Source: Cohnella panacarvi Gsoil 349 (GTDB taxonomy: Bacteria > Bacillota > Bacilli > Paenibacillales > Paenibacillaceae). Taken from it: 64,000 nt of DNA. The translations under genes were made by a program, and so were the position numbers. Below, in pieces: positions 8,254 through 16,107 of this stretch (positions are counted from its first letter, which is position 1; each line of letters starts with the position of its first letter). The stretch is taken from the NCBI RefSeq assembly GCF_000515335.1, contig NZ_KI911563.1:2504255-2568254 (forward strand). The letters are read 5' to 3'. The notes beneath the pieces were generated by a model. The model was not told where the DNA came from. It was given only the letters and a program-made list of their open reading frames with translations, and made no database searches.

Positions 8254-9429
8254 TTACGTATGCTGGCTAACCGCCGTTCGCGGATAGTCCGACATCGCGT
8301 TGACGGAAACGACCGCCTCCGTCTTCTTGCTCGGCTTGCTCCAATAGTGTTCGTTCCCGGGCAAATCGTCGAACCAGGCAGCATCCGGCGGACAATCCAG
8401 CACCATGAATTTGCCGTACTGGCCGTCCCGAGATTGATGGTACTTCAAATACGCTTTGCCGTCTTCGATAGCTAGAATTTCTATTTTACCGGAGGTGTGG
8501 CTCATCGACAGGCGGACGCGCTTGCCGAGCCCGGACGTTCTCGCCTTCGCTTGCTCGACGAGCTCGTAGACCTTCGCGAGCGGAAGAACGAAATCGCTGT
8601 TGCCCGCGACCGGACGGTTGACGAAGAAGTAGTACGGCGTCACGCCCGCCCAAGAAAGCCGGTCTAACAGCTCGCTGAGCACGTTCGGGTCGTCGTTGAT
8701 CCCGCGAAGGATCGGCGTCTGATTGACGACGATCGCGCCGGCGTTATGCAACGCTTCGAAACCGCGCACCGCTTCCGGAGTAATTTCTCTCGGATGATTG
8801 ATATGGGCCATGACGTAAATGCGCTTCTGCGCGTCGGAAAATTCCCTAATCGTTGCAAGCAGCTGTTCGTCCTCGTATATGCGCATCGGATTGAACACCG
8901 GGATTTTCGAGCCCAACCGGATAATCTTGACGTGATCGATCGCCCGCAGCCGCTCGATAATCGAACGCAGCTTCGGCGTTCCCAGAATCAGGCTGTCGCC
9001 GCCCGTGAGCAGCACGTTGCTGATCTCCGGGTGTTCGGCGATGTACTTCAGGCCCGGCTCCACGTCGTTCACCGCTTCCTTCACGTCGTTGCGGAACAGC
9101 CTCTTGCGGAAGCAGTAGCGGCAATAGGCGCCGCACACCTCCGACACGATCAGCAGCGCCGTCGATTTGTACTTATGCTGGCAACCGGGCACGACGTAGT
9201 TCGTATCCTCGTCCGAGGCGTCCCAACGGCCGTATTCCTTCAGCTCCCCTTCGTTAGGGATGACCAGCTTGCGCAACGGATCGGCGGGATCGTTCCAGTC
9301 GATCAAGCTCAAATAAAACTCGTTCACGCGAAACACGAACTTATCCACGATTCGCTTCAGTCTCTGACGCTCCGTCTCCGGTAGATGAGCGATGCGGTCG
9401 ATGTCGGTTATATACTTGGGTTGTGCCAA
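8254..9429 (-). CDS. KamA-like radical SAM aminomutase
   Basis: 391 residues. The radical SAM cluster motif is CGAYCRYC (C99, C103, C106); TGGDSL follows near 143, and SHTSGK near 311-315 offers a Lys (K315) at the place where lysine 2,3-aminomutases bind PLP. The family moves the 2-amino group of lysine, or of a related amino acid, to carbon 3; the exact substrate is not certain because this protein is shorter than classical KamA. The start is TTG at 9427-9429 with GAGGAGG 8 bases before it. An ATG at 9552 lies inside a terminator-like hairpin and is rejected. A c-di-AMP riboswitch precedes the gene. Confidence 0.8.
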   Translation of the reverse strand: MAQPKYITDIDRIAHLPETERQRLKRIVDKFVFRVNEFYLSLIDWNDPADPLRKLVIPNEGELKEYGRWDASDEDTNYVVPGCQHKYKSTALLIVSEVCGAYCRYCFRKRLFRNDVKEAVNDVEPGLKYIAEHPEISNVLLTGGDSLILGTPKLRSIIERLRAIDHVKIIRLGSKIPVFNPMRIYEDEQLLATIREFSDAQKRIYVMAHINHPREITPEAVRGFEALHNAGAIVVNQTPILRGINDDPNVLSELLDRLSWAGVTPYYFFVNRPVAGNSDFVLPLAKVYELVEQAKARTSGLGKRVRLSMSHTSGKIEILAIEDGKAYLKYHQSRDGQYGKFMVLDCPPDAAWFDDLPGNEHYWSKPSKKTEAVVSVNAMSDYPRTAVSQHT

Positions 9430-9510
9430 TCGTAAAACCTCCTCAAGTTTATAGTCGATCGAACGGCGGCGTAATGTTACCGGACCTTCCCAACCCCCTT
9501 CCTTCGCCAA

Positions 9511-9565
9511 AATAAAAAGACCCGTTCGCGCGCGGAAACCTACGGCTTCCATGCATTCGGGTCTT
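9511..9565 (-). terminator. Second leader hairpin with U-run before kamA
   Basis: On the minus strand AAGACCCG pairs with CGGGTCTT, enclosing a 33-nt region that has its own small stem, and is followed by TTTTATTTT. It stands between the riboswitch terminator (9577-9597) and the start codon, so the leader has two possible stop points in series. Confidence 0.6.
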
Positions 9566-9576
9566 CCGAAGAAAGC

Positions 9577-9597
9577 AAAAAAGACCCGCGAAGGGTC
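9577..9597 (-). terminator. Riboswitch terminator
   Basis: Minus strand GACCC-TTCGC-GGGTC followed by six U. It lies directly downstream of the aptamer and is the obvious expression platform. Confidence 0.8.
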
Positions 9598-9604
9598 AAT
9601 GACG

Positions 9605-9770
9605 GCAGATGTTCGGATCTGCTCAATATTGCCTGACCCATCTCAAGCTGACGAGGTTAGCTGACGGACTCGGGATAGATGGTTCCCTACGATCCGAGAA
9701 TGCCGGACCGATTCGCCCCAGAAGAGTGGTTCCCCCGCTTCCCGGCCCACGCCGGGAACTAAGCTTCTTT
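9605..9770 (-). promoter_or_regulatory. c-di-AMP riboswitch (ydaO/yuaA class)
   Basis: On the minus strand the conserved blocks of this aptamer occur in order: GGGGGAACCA, GGGGCGAATC, GTAGGGAACC, then CCGAGTCCGTCAGC and TAACCTCG. These blocks are diagnostic of the c-di-AMP aptamer and do not fit the lysine riboswitch. A terminator follows at once, so binding should switch the kamA-like gene off, as in other members of this class. c-di-AMP usually controls osmolyte, potassium and cell-wall genes. Confidence 0.88.
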
Positions 9771-9801
9771 AACTATATGCCATGTTAGCAAAAGGTGTCA
9801 A

Positions 9802-10149
9802 TTATCCCTGGGGATTAGGAAAAGCGTATGCCCGCTCTACTTTGCAAATCTTAATCTCGTACTGCGAGTACCATTCGCCCTTTCCCCTCGCTTGCGCGAC
9901 AAGGTGCTCCTCGTTGCCGCGCCAATGCTTGATGGCGTCGAGGCTCTCCCAATACGAGATCGTAATGCCGAACCCATCGGCGTTCCGGACGCTCTCGACC
10001 CCCATGAAACCCGGCTGCCGCTTCGCCAGCTCGACCATCCGGGCGGCCGTCTGCCCATAATCGCTGTCGCCTTCCGTACGCTGGCTGGAGAAGATCACCG
10101 CGTAACACGTACCGTTCTCGCCCGATTTCAGACCGTGACTCATTGGCAT
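9802..10149 (-). CDS. Antibiotic biosynthesis monooxygenase (ABM) domain protein
   Basis: About 115 residues. A ferredoxin-like ABM fold is suggested by YAVIFSSQR, the phrase GFMGVESVRNADGFGITISYWES (conserved Tyr-Trp) and the closing WYSQYEIKICKVER. Members range from heme-degrading enzymes to quinol oxygenases and many uncharacterised small proteins, so no substrate is assigned. Three ATGs lie close together (10158, 10149, 10143); the one at 10149 is 11 bases after AGGAG and is taken as the start. Confidence 0.78.
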   Translation of the reverse strand: MPMSHGLKSGENGTCYAVIFSSQRTEGDSDYGQTAARMVELAKRQPGFMGVESVRNADGFGITISYWESLDAIKHWRGNEEHLVAQARGKGEWYSQYEIKICKVERAYAFPNPQG

Positions 10150-10192
10150 CGCTTGCATCGCTCCTATCCCTGGAATTCCTTTCCCCATTGTA

Positions 10193-10843
10193 TCAGAATG
10201 TCACAGGAGGTTGGCGAAACCGCCTTCTCTTGCGAACAAGCCATTGCGCGAATATCAGATTCGGCACCCAGCAGAGCCAACCGATCACGACGAACGTTTC
10301 GTTCGTATCGGCAAGACCGAACGCCCCGTCCGCGATTCCCGTGTATATCCGCAACATGATCGCCGCGCACGTAAGCGCATAGTTGCGCGTCATCCAGCGG
10401 CTGTGCGACTTGGCGTCGCGATCGGCGATTATGCTTTTCAAACCGCGGTACATGGTATAGAGCCACAAGACGGATAGCGTGGCGAAACCAGCTTTGCCGA
10501 TCCACCCGCCGTTGGCGTAATACGCCATGTACAATCCGGTCGCGCCGCCGGCGGCAAGCATGACCGAGTACGCGTATCCGATAGCGCGGTGCAAGCCCTT
10601 TCTTCGTTTGCGTATCCTCTTCACGAATTGCAGCCAACCGATCGAGAGCGCGACGCCCGAGGAAGCGGCATGCACCCATAACATCTTGTACCATAAGTCC
10701 GGAAGCTCGATTTCCTTCGATGTCACGAATTCCTGAGCCTTAATCCCCTCGTAGTCGCCGTAGAAAATAAAGGAGTATGACCCTATCCCGAGAGCCAGCG
10801 CCGCAAGGAGCACGAATGTCCATTTAGGCATGATTTTACCCAT
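10193..10843 (-). CDS. DUF2306 membrane protein
   Basis: 216 residues with about six membrane helices. The conserved phrases LHRAIGYAY, WVHAASSGVALSIGWLQF and HSRWMTRNYALTCAAIMLRI are those of DUF2306 proteins, which have paired His residues in the membrane and resemble cytochrome-b-like bundles; a redox role is only inferred. The stop codon is 44 bp before the ABM gene start, so the two may be co-transcribed. Confidence 0.82.
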   Translation of the reverse strand: MGKIMPKWTFVLLAALALGIGSYSFIFYGDYEGIKAQEFVTSKEIELPDLWYKMLWVHAASSGVALSIGWLQFVKRIRKRRKGLHRAIGYAYSVMLAAGGATGLYMAYYANGGWIGKAGFATLSVLWLYTMYRGLKSIIADRDAKSHSRWMTRNYALTCAAIMLRIYTGIADGAFGLADTNETFVVIGWLCWVPNLIFAQWLVRKRRRFRQPPVTF

Positions 10844-10974
10844 ATCCCATCACTCACCATCGATTGTTTTTCCCTCAATCGCAGTGTAGCGCTGAAATGA
10901 AACGGCCGTAAGCGGCCAGCGTCGGATAAGTCTGCCCTTCTAAGGTCCAGTGCGATCCCCGACCGGACCCCCTC

Positions 10975-11352
10975 TCACTCGCATTCCTGATCGGCTTCGG
11001 CAGCCATTCCCTGCCGCGCCTGGTACGTTTGCCCCCATGCTTTCATCGCCAGGATGATCGGCTCCAGCGTTCTGCCGTATTCCGTCAGCGAATACTCGAC
11101 TCTCGGCGGCACTTCGCCGTACACCTGCCGATGGACGAGTCCGTCGCGTTCCAAATCCCGAAGCTGCAGCGTCAGCATGAACTGGGTCAATTTCGGATAT
11201 AGCCTGCGAAATTCGCTAAACCGCTTCTTGCCGTCAATCAGGTGATACAGAATTACGCCTTTCCATTTGCCCCCTATAACGTCCAAGGCGGTCTCGACGC
11301 TGCATGGCTTGGCCGGAGTCGGTTTCGCCTCGATTTTGCTTGCGTTCGCCAT
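10975..11352 (-). CDS. HxlR-family winged-helix regulator
   Basis: 125 residues with the HxlR signature CSVETALDVIGGKWKGVILYHLIDG near the N-terminus and FMLTLQLRDLERDGLVHRQVY in the recognition and wing region. C22 is at the position of the redox or aldehyde-sensing Cys of HypR/YodB-type members. It is divergent from a quinone-reductase-like gene; that arrangement is typical of thiol-stress pairs such as yodB-azoR or hypR-hypO. GGGAGGGTGG precedes the ATG. Confidence 0.92.
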   Translation of the reverse strand: MANASKIEAKPTPAKPCSVETALDVIGGKWKGVILYHLIDGKKRFSEFRRLYPKLTQFMLTLQLRDLERDGLVHRQVYGEVPPRVEYSLTEYGRTLEPIILAMKAWGQTYQARQGMAAEADQECE

Positions 11353-11370
11353 CTACGCCACCCTCCCAAT

Positions 11371-11388
11371 AGTATGATTTTTCATACT
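11371..11388. promoter_or_regulatory. Palindromic operator candidate 1 for the HxlR regulator
   Basis: Perfect inverted repeat AGTATGA-TTTT-TCATACT, 18 bp after the HxlR start codon region in the divergent intergenic space. HxlR dimers bind such dyads. Confidence 0.6.
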
Positions 11389-11419
11389 TAATCTGATAAA
11401 TCTGCGTACTTTTGCATAT

Positions 11420-11440
11420 CCAGTGTATCTCATATACTGG
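11420..11440. promoter_or_regulatory. Palindromic operator candidate 2 for the HxlR regulator
   Basis: Imperfect dyad CCAGTGTAT-CTC-ATATACTGG (8 of 9 pairs), 41 bp before the oxidoreductase start. Together with the site at 11371 it would let one regulator control both divergent genes. Confidence 0.5.
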
Positions 11441-11480
11441 ATTCGAACCATACTTCGAAATACCGAAAGGATGTAAGAAC

Positions 11481-12479
11481 ATGTACGCAATCGGAGTTGC
11501 GAAAAATAACCGCTTTACGAAATTCGAGCTGGAAACGCCGACGCCGGAGGGAAAAGATTTGCTCGTAAGGGTGAAAGCCGTCTCCGTCAATCCGGTAGAC
11601 TTGAAAGCCCGGGCAGGGGGCAACCCGAATGACGAGCCGATGATTCTCGGTTGGGACGTCGCGGGAGTCGTGGAGGAGGTCGGCGAGAAGTGCGTATTGT
11701 TCAAGCCGGGAGACGAAGTCTTCTATGCGGGAAGCAGAATCCGCCCGGGCTGCAATAGCGAGCTTCATCTCGTCGACGAGAGAATCGTAGGGAAGAAGCC
11801 TAAGAGCCTGGACTTCGCCGAAGCCGCCGCCTTGCCGTTAACCGCGATCACGGCGTGGGAAGCGCTGTTTCATCGCATGAAACTTTCACGTCATGAATCG
11901 GATAACGAGGGACGCTCGATTCTCATTATCGGCGCGGCCGGCGGCGTAGGCTCGATCGCTACGCAGCTTGCGAAGCTGGCGGGTTTAACGGTCATCGGAA
12001 CGGCTTCCCGGAAGGAATCTTCCGATTGGGCGCGCGAGCACGGCGCGGACATCGTCATTAACCATCGCGAATCATTCGTTCCCCAATTGAAAGCGGCCGG
12101 ACTCGATGCCGCTGACTACATTCTGTGCCTGAACAGCACCGCGGCCCATTGGACGCAAATGGCCGACGCGATCGCGCCGCAAGGTAAAATCTGCGCGATC
12201 GTGCCGGCCGAAAAGCCCGTAGACGTAAATGCTATATTCAATAAAAGCATCGAGTTTTATTGGGAACTGATGTTCACCCGCCCGATGTTCCACGCCCCTG
12301 ATGCGGTAGAACAGCATCGCTTGCTGGATGCCGTGTCGGAACTGGTGGACGCCGGACGAATCCGGACGACGCTGACGAAGCGCCTATCGCCGATCAATGC
12401 CGCCAATCTCGAGCTGGCGCATGACACGCTGTCCGCCGGCGACATGATCGGCAAGCTGGTCTTGGAACGGTTCGAGTAA
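11481..12479 (+). CDS. Quinone-oxidoreductase-like MDR enzyme (zeta-crystallin type)
   Basis: 332 residues. GroES-like N-terminal half (GWDVAGVVEEVGEKCVLFKPGDEV about 57-80) and a Rossmann domain with GAAGGVGS at 151-158. No catalytic-zinc ligand set is visible, so it looks like the NADPH:quinone reductase branch rather than a zinc alcohol dehydrogenase. The frame opens at 11412, but GAAAGGATG precedes the ATG at 11481. It is divergent from the HxlR regulator and probably detoxifies quinones or electrophiles sensed by it. Confidence 0.88.
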   Translation: MYAIGVAKNNRFTKFELETPTPEGKDLLVRVKAVSVNPVDLKARAGGNPNDEPMILGWDVAGVVEEVGEKCVLFKPGDEVFYAGSRIRPGCNSELHLVDERIVGKKPKSLDFAEAAALPLTAITAWEALFHRMKLSRHESDNEGRSILIIGAAGGVGSIATQLAKLAGLTVIGTASRKESSDWAREHGADIVINHRESFVPQLKAAGLDAADYILCLNSTAAHWTQMADAIAPQGKICAIVPAEKPVDVNAIFNKSIEFYWELMFTRPMFHAPDAVEQHRLLDAVSELVDAGRIRTTLTKRLSPINAANLELAHDTLSAGDMIGKLVLERFE

Positions 12480-12487
12480 CCTTCCGG

Positions 12488-13435
12488 TTAAGCCAATACG
12501 CCTTCAATCCGCTTGAGGATATCCTCGGACAGGGTAATGCCCGAAGCGCTGGCGTTCTGCTCGAGCTGCTCGACCTTCGTCGCGCCGACGAGAGCGCTCG
12601 CCACGCTGTCATGGCGGAGAATCCACGCGATCGCGAGTTGCGACAGCGTAATGCCGATCTCTTCCGCGATGACGATCAGTTGCTCTACTTTCTCCAGGTA
12701 CTCTTCCGTCAAGAAGTTATTAATCCACATATTCGCCTTCGGATCGCTCGCGCGGCTGCCGGAAGGAATGCCTTGACCGCGACGGTATTTGCCGGTGAGC
12801 ACGCCTTGCGCGAGCGGCGAGAAGACGACTTGCGAGATTCCGTTCTTCTCGCTTACAGGGATAATCTCTTGCTCGATTCCGCGGGAGAACATACTATACT
12901 GCGGTTGGTTGACGACGATGCGGTCCAACAGGTATTTATCCGCAACGTGAAGTCCTTCTTGAATTTGCGCTGCCGTCCATTCGCTCACGCCGACGTACAA
13001 AATCTTGCCTTGGCGAACGAGGTCTTCGATCGTGCGAAGCGTCTCTTCCACCGGCGTATTCGGATCGTAACGATGGCAATAGAAAATATCGACATAGTCC
13101 ATCTGCAGGCGCTTTAAGCTCGCATGAACTTGCTCGAACACATGCTTGCGCGACAGACCCCTGTCGTTCGGTCCGTCTCCCATCGGCCAGAAAGCTTTCG
13201 TCGCCACGACGTACGAGTCGCGCTTGTGTTGCTTCAGCGCTTGGCCGAGCAGAATTTCGGCTTCTCCGCGCTCGTATACGTTGGCCGTATCGAAGAAGTT
13301 GATGCCCAGCTCGAATGCGCGGTTCGTCAACTTGCCTACCGTATCCGTACCGACCGAGTTGCCGTATGTTAACCAACTGCCTAAGCTGATCTCGCTGACT
13401 TGTAACCCTGTATTGCCTAATTTGCGGTATTTCAT
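12488..13435 (-). CDS. Aldo/keto reductase (Kv-beta-like branch)
   Basis: 315 residues. Catalytic tetrad in order: D49 and Y54 (FFDTANVYERGEAE), K80 (VVATK) and H121 (DIFYCHRYD). The NADPH-binding end has VGATKVEQLEQNA. It matches the voltage-gated-potassium-channel beta-like AKRs that reduce aldehydes and methylglyoxal. GGAGG lies 8 bases before the ATG at 13435. The end lies 8 bp from that of the oxidoreductase gene on the other strand. Its promoter has two large palindromes. Confidence 0.92.
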   Translation of the reverse strand: MKYRKLGNTGLQVSEISLGSWLTYGNSVGTDTVGKLTNRAFELGINFFDTANVYERGEAEILLGQALKQHKRDSYVVATKAFWPMGDGPNDRGLSRKHVFEQVHASLKRLQMDYVDIFYCHRYDPNTPVEETLRTIEDLVRQGKILYVGVSEWTAAQIQEGLHVADKYLLDRIVVNQPQYSMFSRGIEQEIIPVSEKNGISQVVFSPLAQGVLTGKYRRGQGIPSGSRASDPKANMWINNFLTEEYLEKVEQLIVIAEEIGITLSQLAIAWILRHDSVASALVGATKVEQLEQNASASGITLSEDILKRIEGVLA

Positions 13436-13462
13436 GTCTATTGCCTCCATCTATGTCCTATT

Positions 13463-13550
13463 GTAAACACGCGTTCACGAGGCTTATAAAGCGAGAGTGA
13501 ACGCGTGTTCACTCTTCCCATAGCGTATCAATACCGGTGTCTCCTGTCAA
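13463..13550 (-). promoter_or_regulatory. Promoter with two 16-bp palindromic operators before the aldo/keto reductase
   Basis: On the minus strand TTGACA (13545-13550), a 17-bp spacer and TACGCT (13522-13527). Downstream of it lie two near-palindromes of the same word, GTGAACGCGTGTTCAC at 13497-13512 and GTAAACACGCGTTCAC at 13463-13478, 34 bp apart. The word is typical of TetR-type operators. No TetR gene is adjacent, so the regulator acts from elsewhere. Confidence 0.65.
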
Positions 13551-13580
13551 CTGTGTCGAAATTTCCACATTTGAGCGAGC

Positions 13581-13853
13581 TTACTCTTTGCCGAACCGTT
13601 TGATCGCTCTAGCTTTGGCGCGCTGGATTTCCACTTGCCTGTCGCGCGTCGGCGAGTTGGTGACAAGCGATCCGAGCAGCTTGCGCGCTGCCTCCGACAC
13701 TTCCCGCACCGCGAGCTGGAACGCCGCTTCGTTCGCTTTGGAAGGCGCGTTGAAGCCCGAGAGCTTCCTTACGAATTGCAACGATGCGGCCCCGATCTCG
13801 TCCTCCGTCGCCGGCGGTTCGAAATTGAACAACGTCTTAATGTTTCTGCACAT
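13581..13853 (-). CDS. DUF2277 family protein
   Basis: 90 residues. The start MCRNIKTLFNFEPPATEDEI and the helical Arg-rich middle (VREVSEAARKLL) are characteristic of DUF2277 proteins, small soluble proteins of unknown function in which the Cys-Arg-Asn-Ile start is conserved. GGAGG precedes the ATG. Confidence 0.85.
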   Translation of the reverse strand: MCRNIKTLFNFEPPATEDEIGAASLQFVRKLSGFNAPSKANEAAFQLAVREVSEAARKLLGSLVTNSPTRDRQVEIQRAKARAIKRFGKE

Positions 13854-13971
13854 CCCGCAACCTCCATGATTTCCATTTGTCGTCTATTATATCGCGTATT
13901 CGCGGGTAACGCGAAATCGCTCTATCGGCGGCAGTTCGTCAGGACGACTCGTCCCGACGGTTGCTTGTCGT

Positions 13972-15714
13972 TTACCGCTTCTCCCGTATCTCGTGGGCAA
14001 TCCGCTCCGCAAGCGCCGCAGTATCAACAGCTCCAAGGTCTCCCTCTCCGCGTCTGCGCACGGACACCGTCCCTCCGCTTCGCTCCTGCTCCCCGACGAT
14101 CAGCATATACGGCACCTTTTCCAGTTGCGCCTCGCGAATTTTGTAGCCGAGCTTCTCGCTCCGAACATCGATCTCGGCGCGAATCCCTCTGGCGGCAAGT
14201 ACCCGCTTCACTTCCAGCGCGTAGTCTAGGAACGCATCCGACACCGGAAGCAGCTTCGCCTGAACCGGCGCCAGCCAAGTCGGGAAAGCCCCGGCGTAAT
14301 GCTCCGTCAAGATGCCCATGAACCGGTCGATAGACCCGAAGATCGCACGGTGGATAACGACAGGCCGATGCTTCAGCCCGTCTTCTCCGATATACGCGAG
14401 CTCGAACTTTTCCGGCATTTGAAAGTCGACCTGGATCGTGCCGCACTGCCAGCTCCGCTTAAGCGCATCGAGAATGTGGAAGTCGATCTTCGGCCCGTAG
14501 AACGCGCCATCCCCCTCGTTCAAGCTGTACGCGATGCCGCTTCCATCGAGTACGCGTTGCAACGCCTCTTCCGCCCTGTCCCACGACTCTACGGCTCCCA
14601 TGAAGTCTTCGGGCCGCGTCGACAGCTCGATCCGGTATTCGAATCCGAACACCGCGTACATCCGGTCGATAAGCGCGATAACCCGGCGAATTTCCTCCTC
14701 GATCTGGTCCTCCCTCACGAATAGATGCGCGTCGTCCTGGCAGAACGTCCGCACCCGCATCATTCCGCTGAGAGCGCCGGAGAACTCGTGCCGATGCACT
14801 TGCCCGAACTCGGCTATTCGGATCGGCAGCTCGCGATAAGAATGCAGACTGTTCTTGAATACGAGCATGTGGCCCGGGCAGTTCATCGGCTTCAGCGCGA
14901 ACGGCGTCTCGTCTACGTCCGTGAAGTACATATTGTCTTTGTAATGATCCCAGTGTCCGGATTGCTCCCACAACCGCCGATTCATCATGAGCGGAGTGCG
15001 AACCTCCTCGTAATCGTGCCGTTGCTGCAGCTCTCGCGAGTAATTCTCGAGCTCCGTTCGGATCGTCATCCCTTTCGGTAGATAGAACGGCATGCCCGGC
15101 GCTTCCTCGGAGAACATGAACAGCTCCAGCTCCTTGCCGAGCTTCCGATGATCCCGCTTCTTCGCTTCTTCGAGCGCGTGCAGATGCTCGGCGAGCTGCG
15201 AAGCCTTCGGGAACGCCGTACCGTATAGGCGCTGCAGCATCCGATTGTTCGAATCCCCGCGCCAGTAAGCACCCGCTACGCTTAGCAGCTTGAACGCCTT
15301 GACCCGTCCCGTGGACGCGACGTGCGGACCCCGGCATAGGTCGAAAAATTCTCCCTGGTCATAGATCGTAATCTCCGCAGACTCCGGCAAGTCGCGGATC
15401 AGCTCAAGCTTGAGCGTATCCCCGATCTCCTCGAAGATCCGCACCGCTTCCTCCCTATCGACCGCGCGCCTAACGATCGACCAATCCTCCCGCACGATGT
15501 TGCCCATCTCCGCTTCGATCTCCGCCAAATCCTCGTTCGATAGCGCCCGGCCGATGTCGATGTCGTAGTAGAAACCGTCTTCGATCACCGGCCCGATGCC
15601 TAGCAGGACCGCTTCCCGTCCGTAAATTCGCGCGATCGCTTGCGCCATCACGTGAGCGGCGCTATGTCTAAGCCGATCGAGCGCCTCCCGTTCCTTCACT
15701 GCCTGATCTTCCAT
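13972..15714 (-). CDS. thrS: Threonyl-tRNA synthetase lacking the TGS domain
   Basis: 580 residues from the ATG at 15714, which has GGGAGGAAGAAGG upstream; the frame is open further but lies in the T-box terminator. It starts directly in the N2 editing domain (HSAAH at 17-21, then GPVIEDGFYYDIDI and RGPHV near 129). The catalytic domain has MNCPGHM with the zinc Cys (C279), motif 2 RHEFSGALSGMMRVRTF and a motif-3-like HRAIFGSIDRF; an anticodon-binding domain ends it. The usual N-terminal TGS (N1) domain of about 60 residues is absent. It may be a second ThrRS beside a full-length copy. Confidence 0.92.
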   Translation of the reverse strand: MEDQAVKEREALDRLRHSAAHVMAQAIARIYGREAVLLGIGPVIEDGFYYDIDIGRALSNEDLAEIEAEMGNIVREDWSIVRRAVDREEAVRIFEEIGDTLKLELIRDLPESAEITIYDQGEFFDLCRGPHVASTGRVKAFKLLSVAGAYWRGDSNNRMLQRLYGTAFPKASQLAEHLHALEEAKKRDHRKLGKELELFMFSEEAPGMPFYLPKGMTIRTELENYSRELQQRHDYEEVRTPLMMNRRLWEQSGHWDHYKDNMYFTDVDETPFALKPMNCPGHMLVFKNSLHSYRELPIRIAEFGQVHRHEFSGALSGMMRVRTFCQDDAHLFVREDQIEEEIRRVIALIDRMYAVFGFEYRIELSTRPEDFMGAVESWDRAEEALQRVLDGSGIAYSLNEGDGAFYGPKIDFHILDALKRSWQCGTIQVDFQMPEKFELAYIGEDGLKHRPVVIHRAIFGSIDRFMGILTEHYAGAFPTWLAPVQAKLLPVSDAFLDYALEVKRVLAARGIRAEIDVRSEKLGYKIREAQLEKVPYMLIVGEQERSGGTVSVRRRGEGDLGAVDTAALAERIAHEIREKR

Positions 15715-15746
15715 TTCCTTCTTCCTCCCAGGGTTGAATTGAACGC

Positions 15747-15783
15747 AAAAAAACGCCTCAGTCCACAAAGGGACGAGTGCGTT
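15747..15783 (-). terminator. T-box leader terminator of thrS
   Basis: Minus strand AACGC....GTCC pairs with GGAC....GCGTT, followed by seven U. It is the terminator conformation that competes with the antiterminator containing the T-box sequence. Confidence 0.85.
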
Positions 15784-16045
15784 CAGCTCGTGGTTCCACC
15801 CTCATTCGGCTTGCCCTCGATGAAACATTCGGCAAGCCCTTATTCGGAATCCGGTAACGGGGATCGGTCGGCGGCGTTTACTGCCTTGGCGAATGGCGAA
15901 TCAATCGCTTCCGGGTTCAGCGTCGCGGCTGCAAAGGGGTAATCCCGCTCCGGTTGCCGTGGGGATTCTCAGCACTCATCCCCCTCTCTGTACCGTCCGT
16001 GAACGAGACCATGTCTTTGGTCATTGCCTGCTTTGGATTAAATTG
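15784..16045 (-). promoter_or_regulatory. T-box riboswitch leader upstream of thrS
   Basis: The T-box core AGGGTGGAACCACG (minus strand, 15789-15802) is present and followed by the terminator. Upstream are the AGAGAG...GCTG elements of stem I. An ACC triplet, the expected threonine specifier, occurs in ATTACCCC on the 3' side of stem I. Uncharged threonyl-tRNA should pair with it and allow read-through into thrS. The exact specifier position was not modelled. Confidence 0.85.
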
Positions 16046-16107
16046 TACCTATTATAGCGCCGATCTTGCTTCGGAGCAATAGAGCTTTGTTCCATGCTCG
16101 ATCCCGA

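Noticed and set aside
9605-9770. Lysine riboswitch before the kamA-like gene
   Set aside because: It would suit the gene, but the conserved blocks are those of the c-di-AMP aptamer and the lysine-aptamer landmarks are missing.
11435-11460. tRNA T-arm-like GGATTCGAACC
   Set aside because: No acceptor stem, D-arm or anticodon arm around it; chance match in the oxidoreductase leader.
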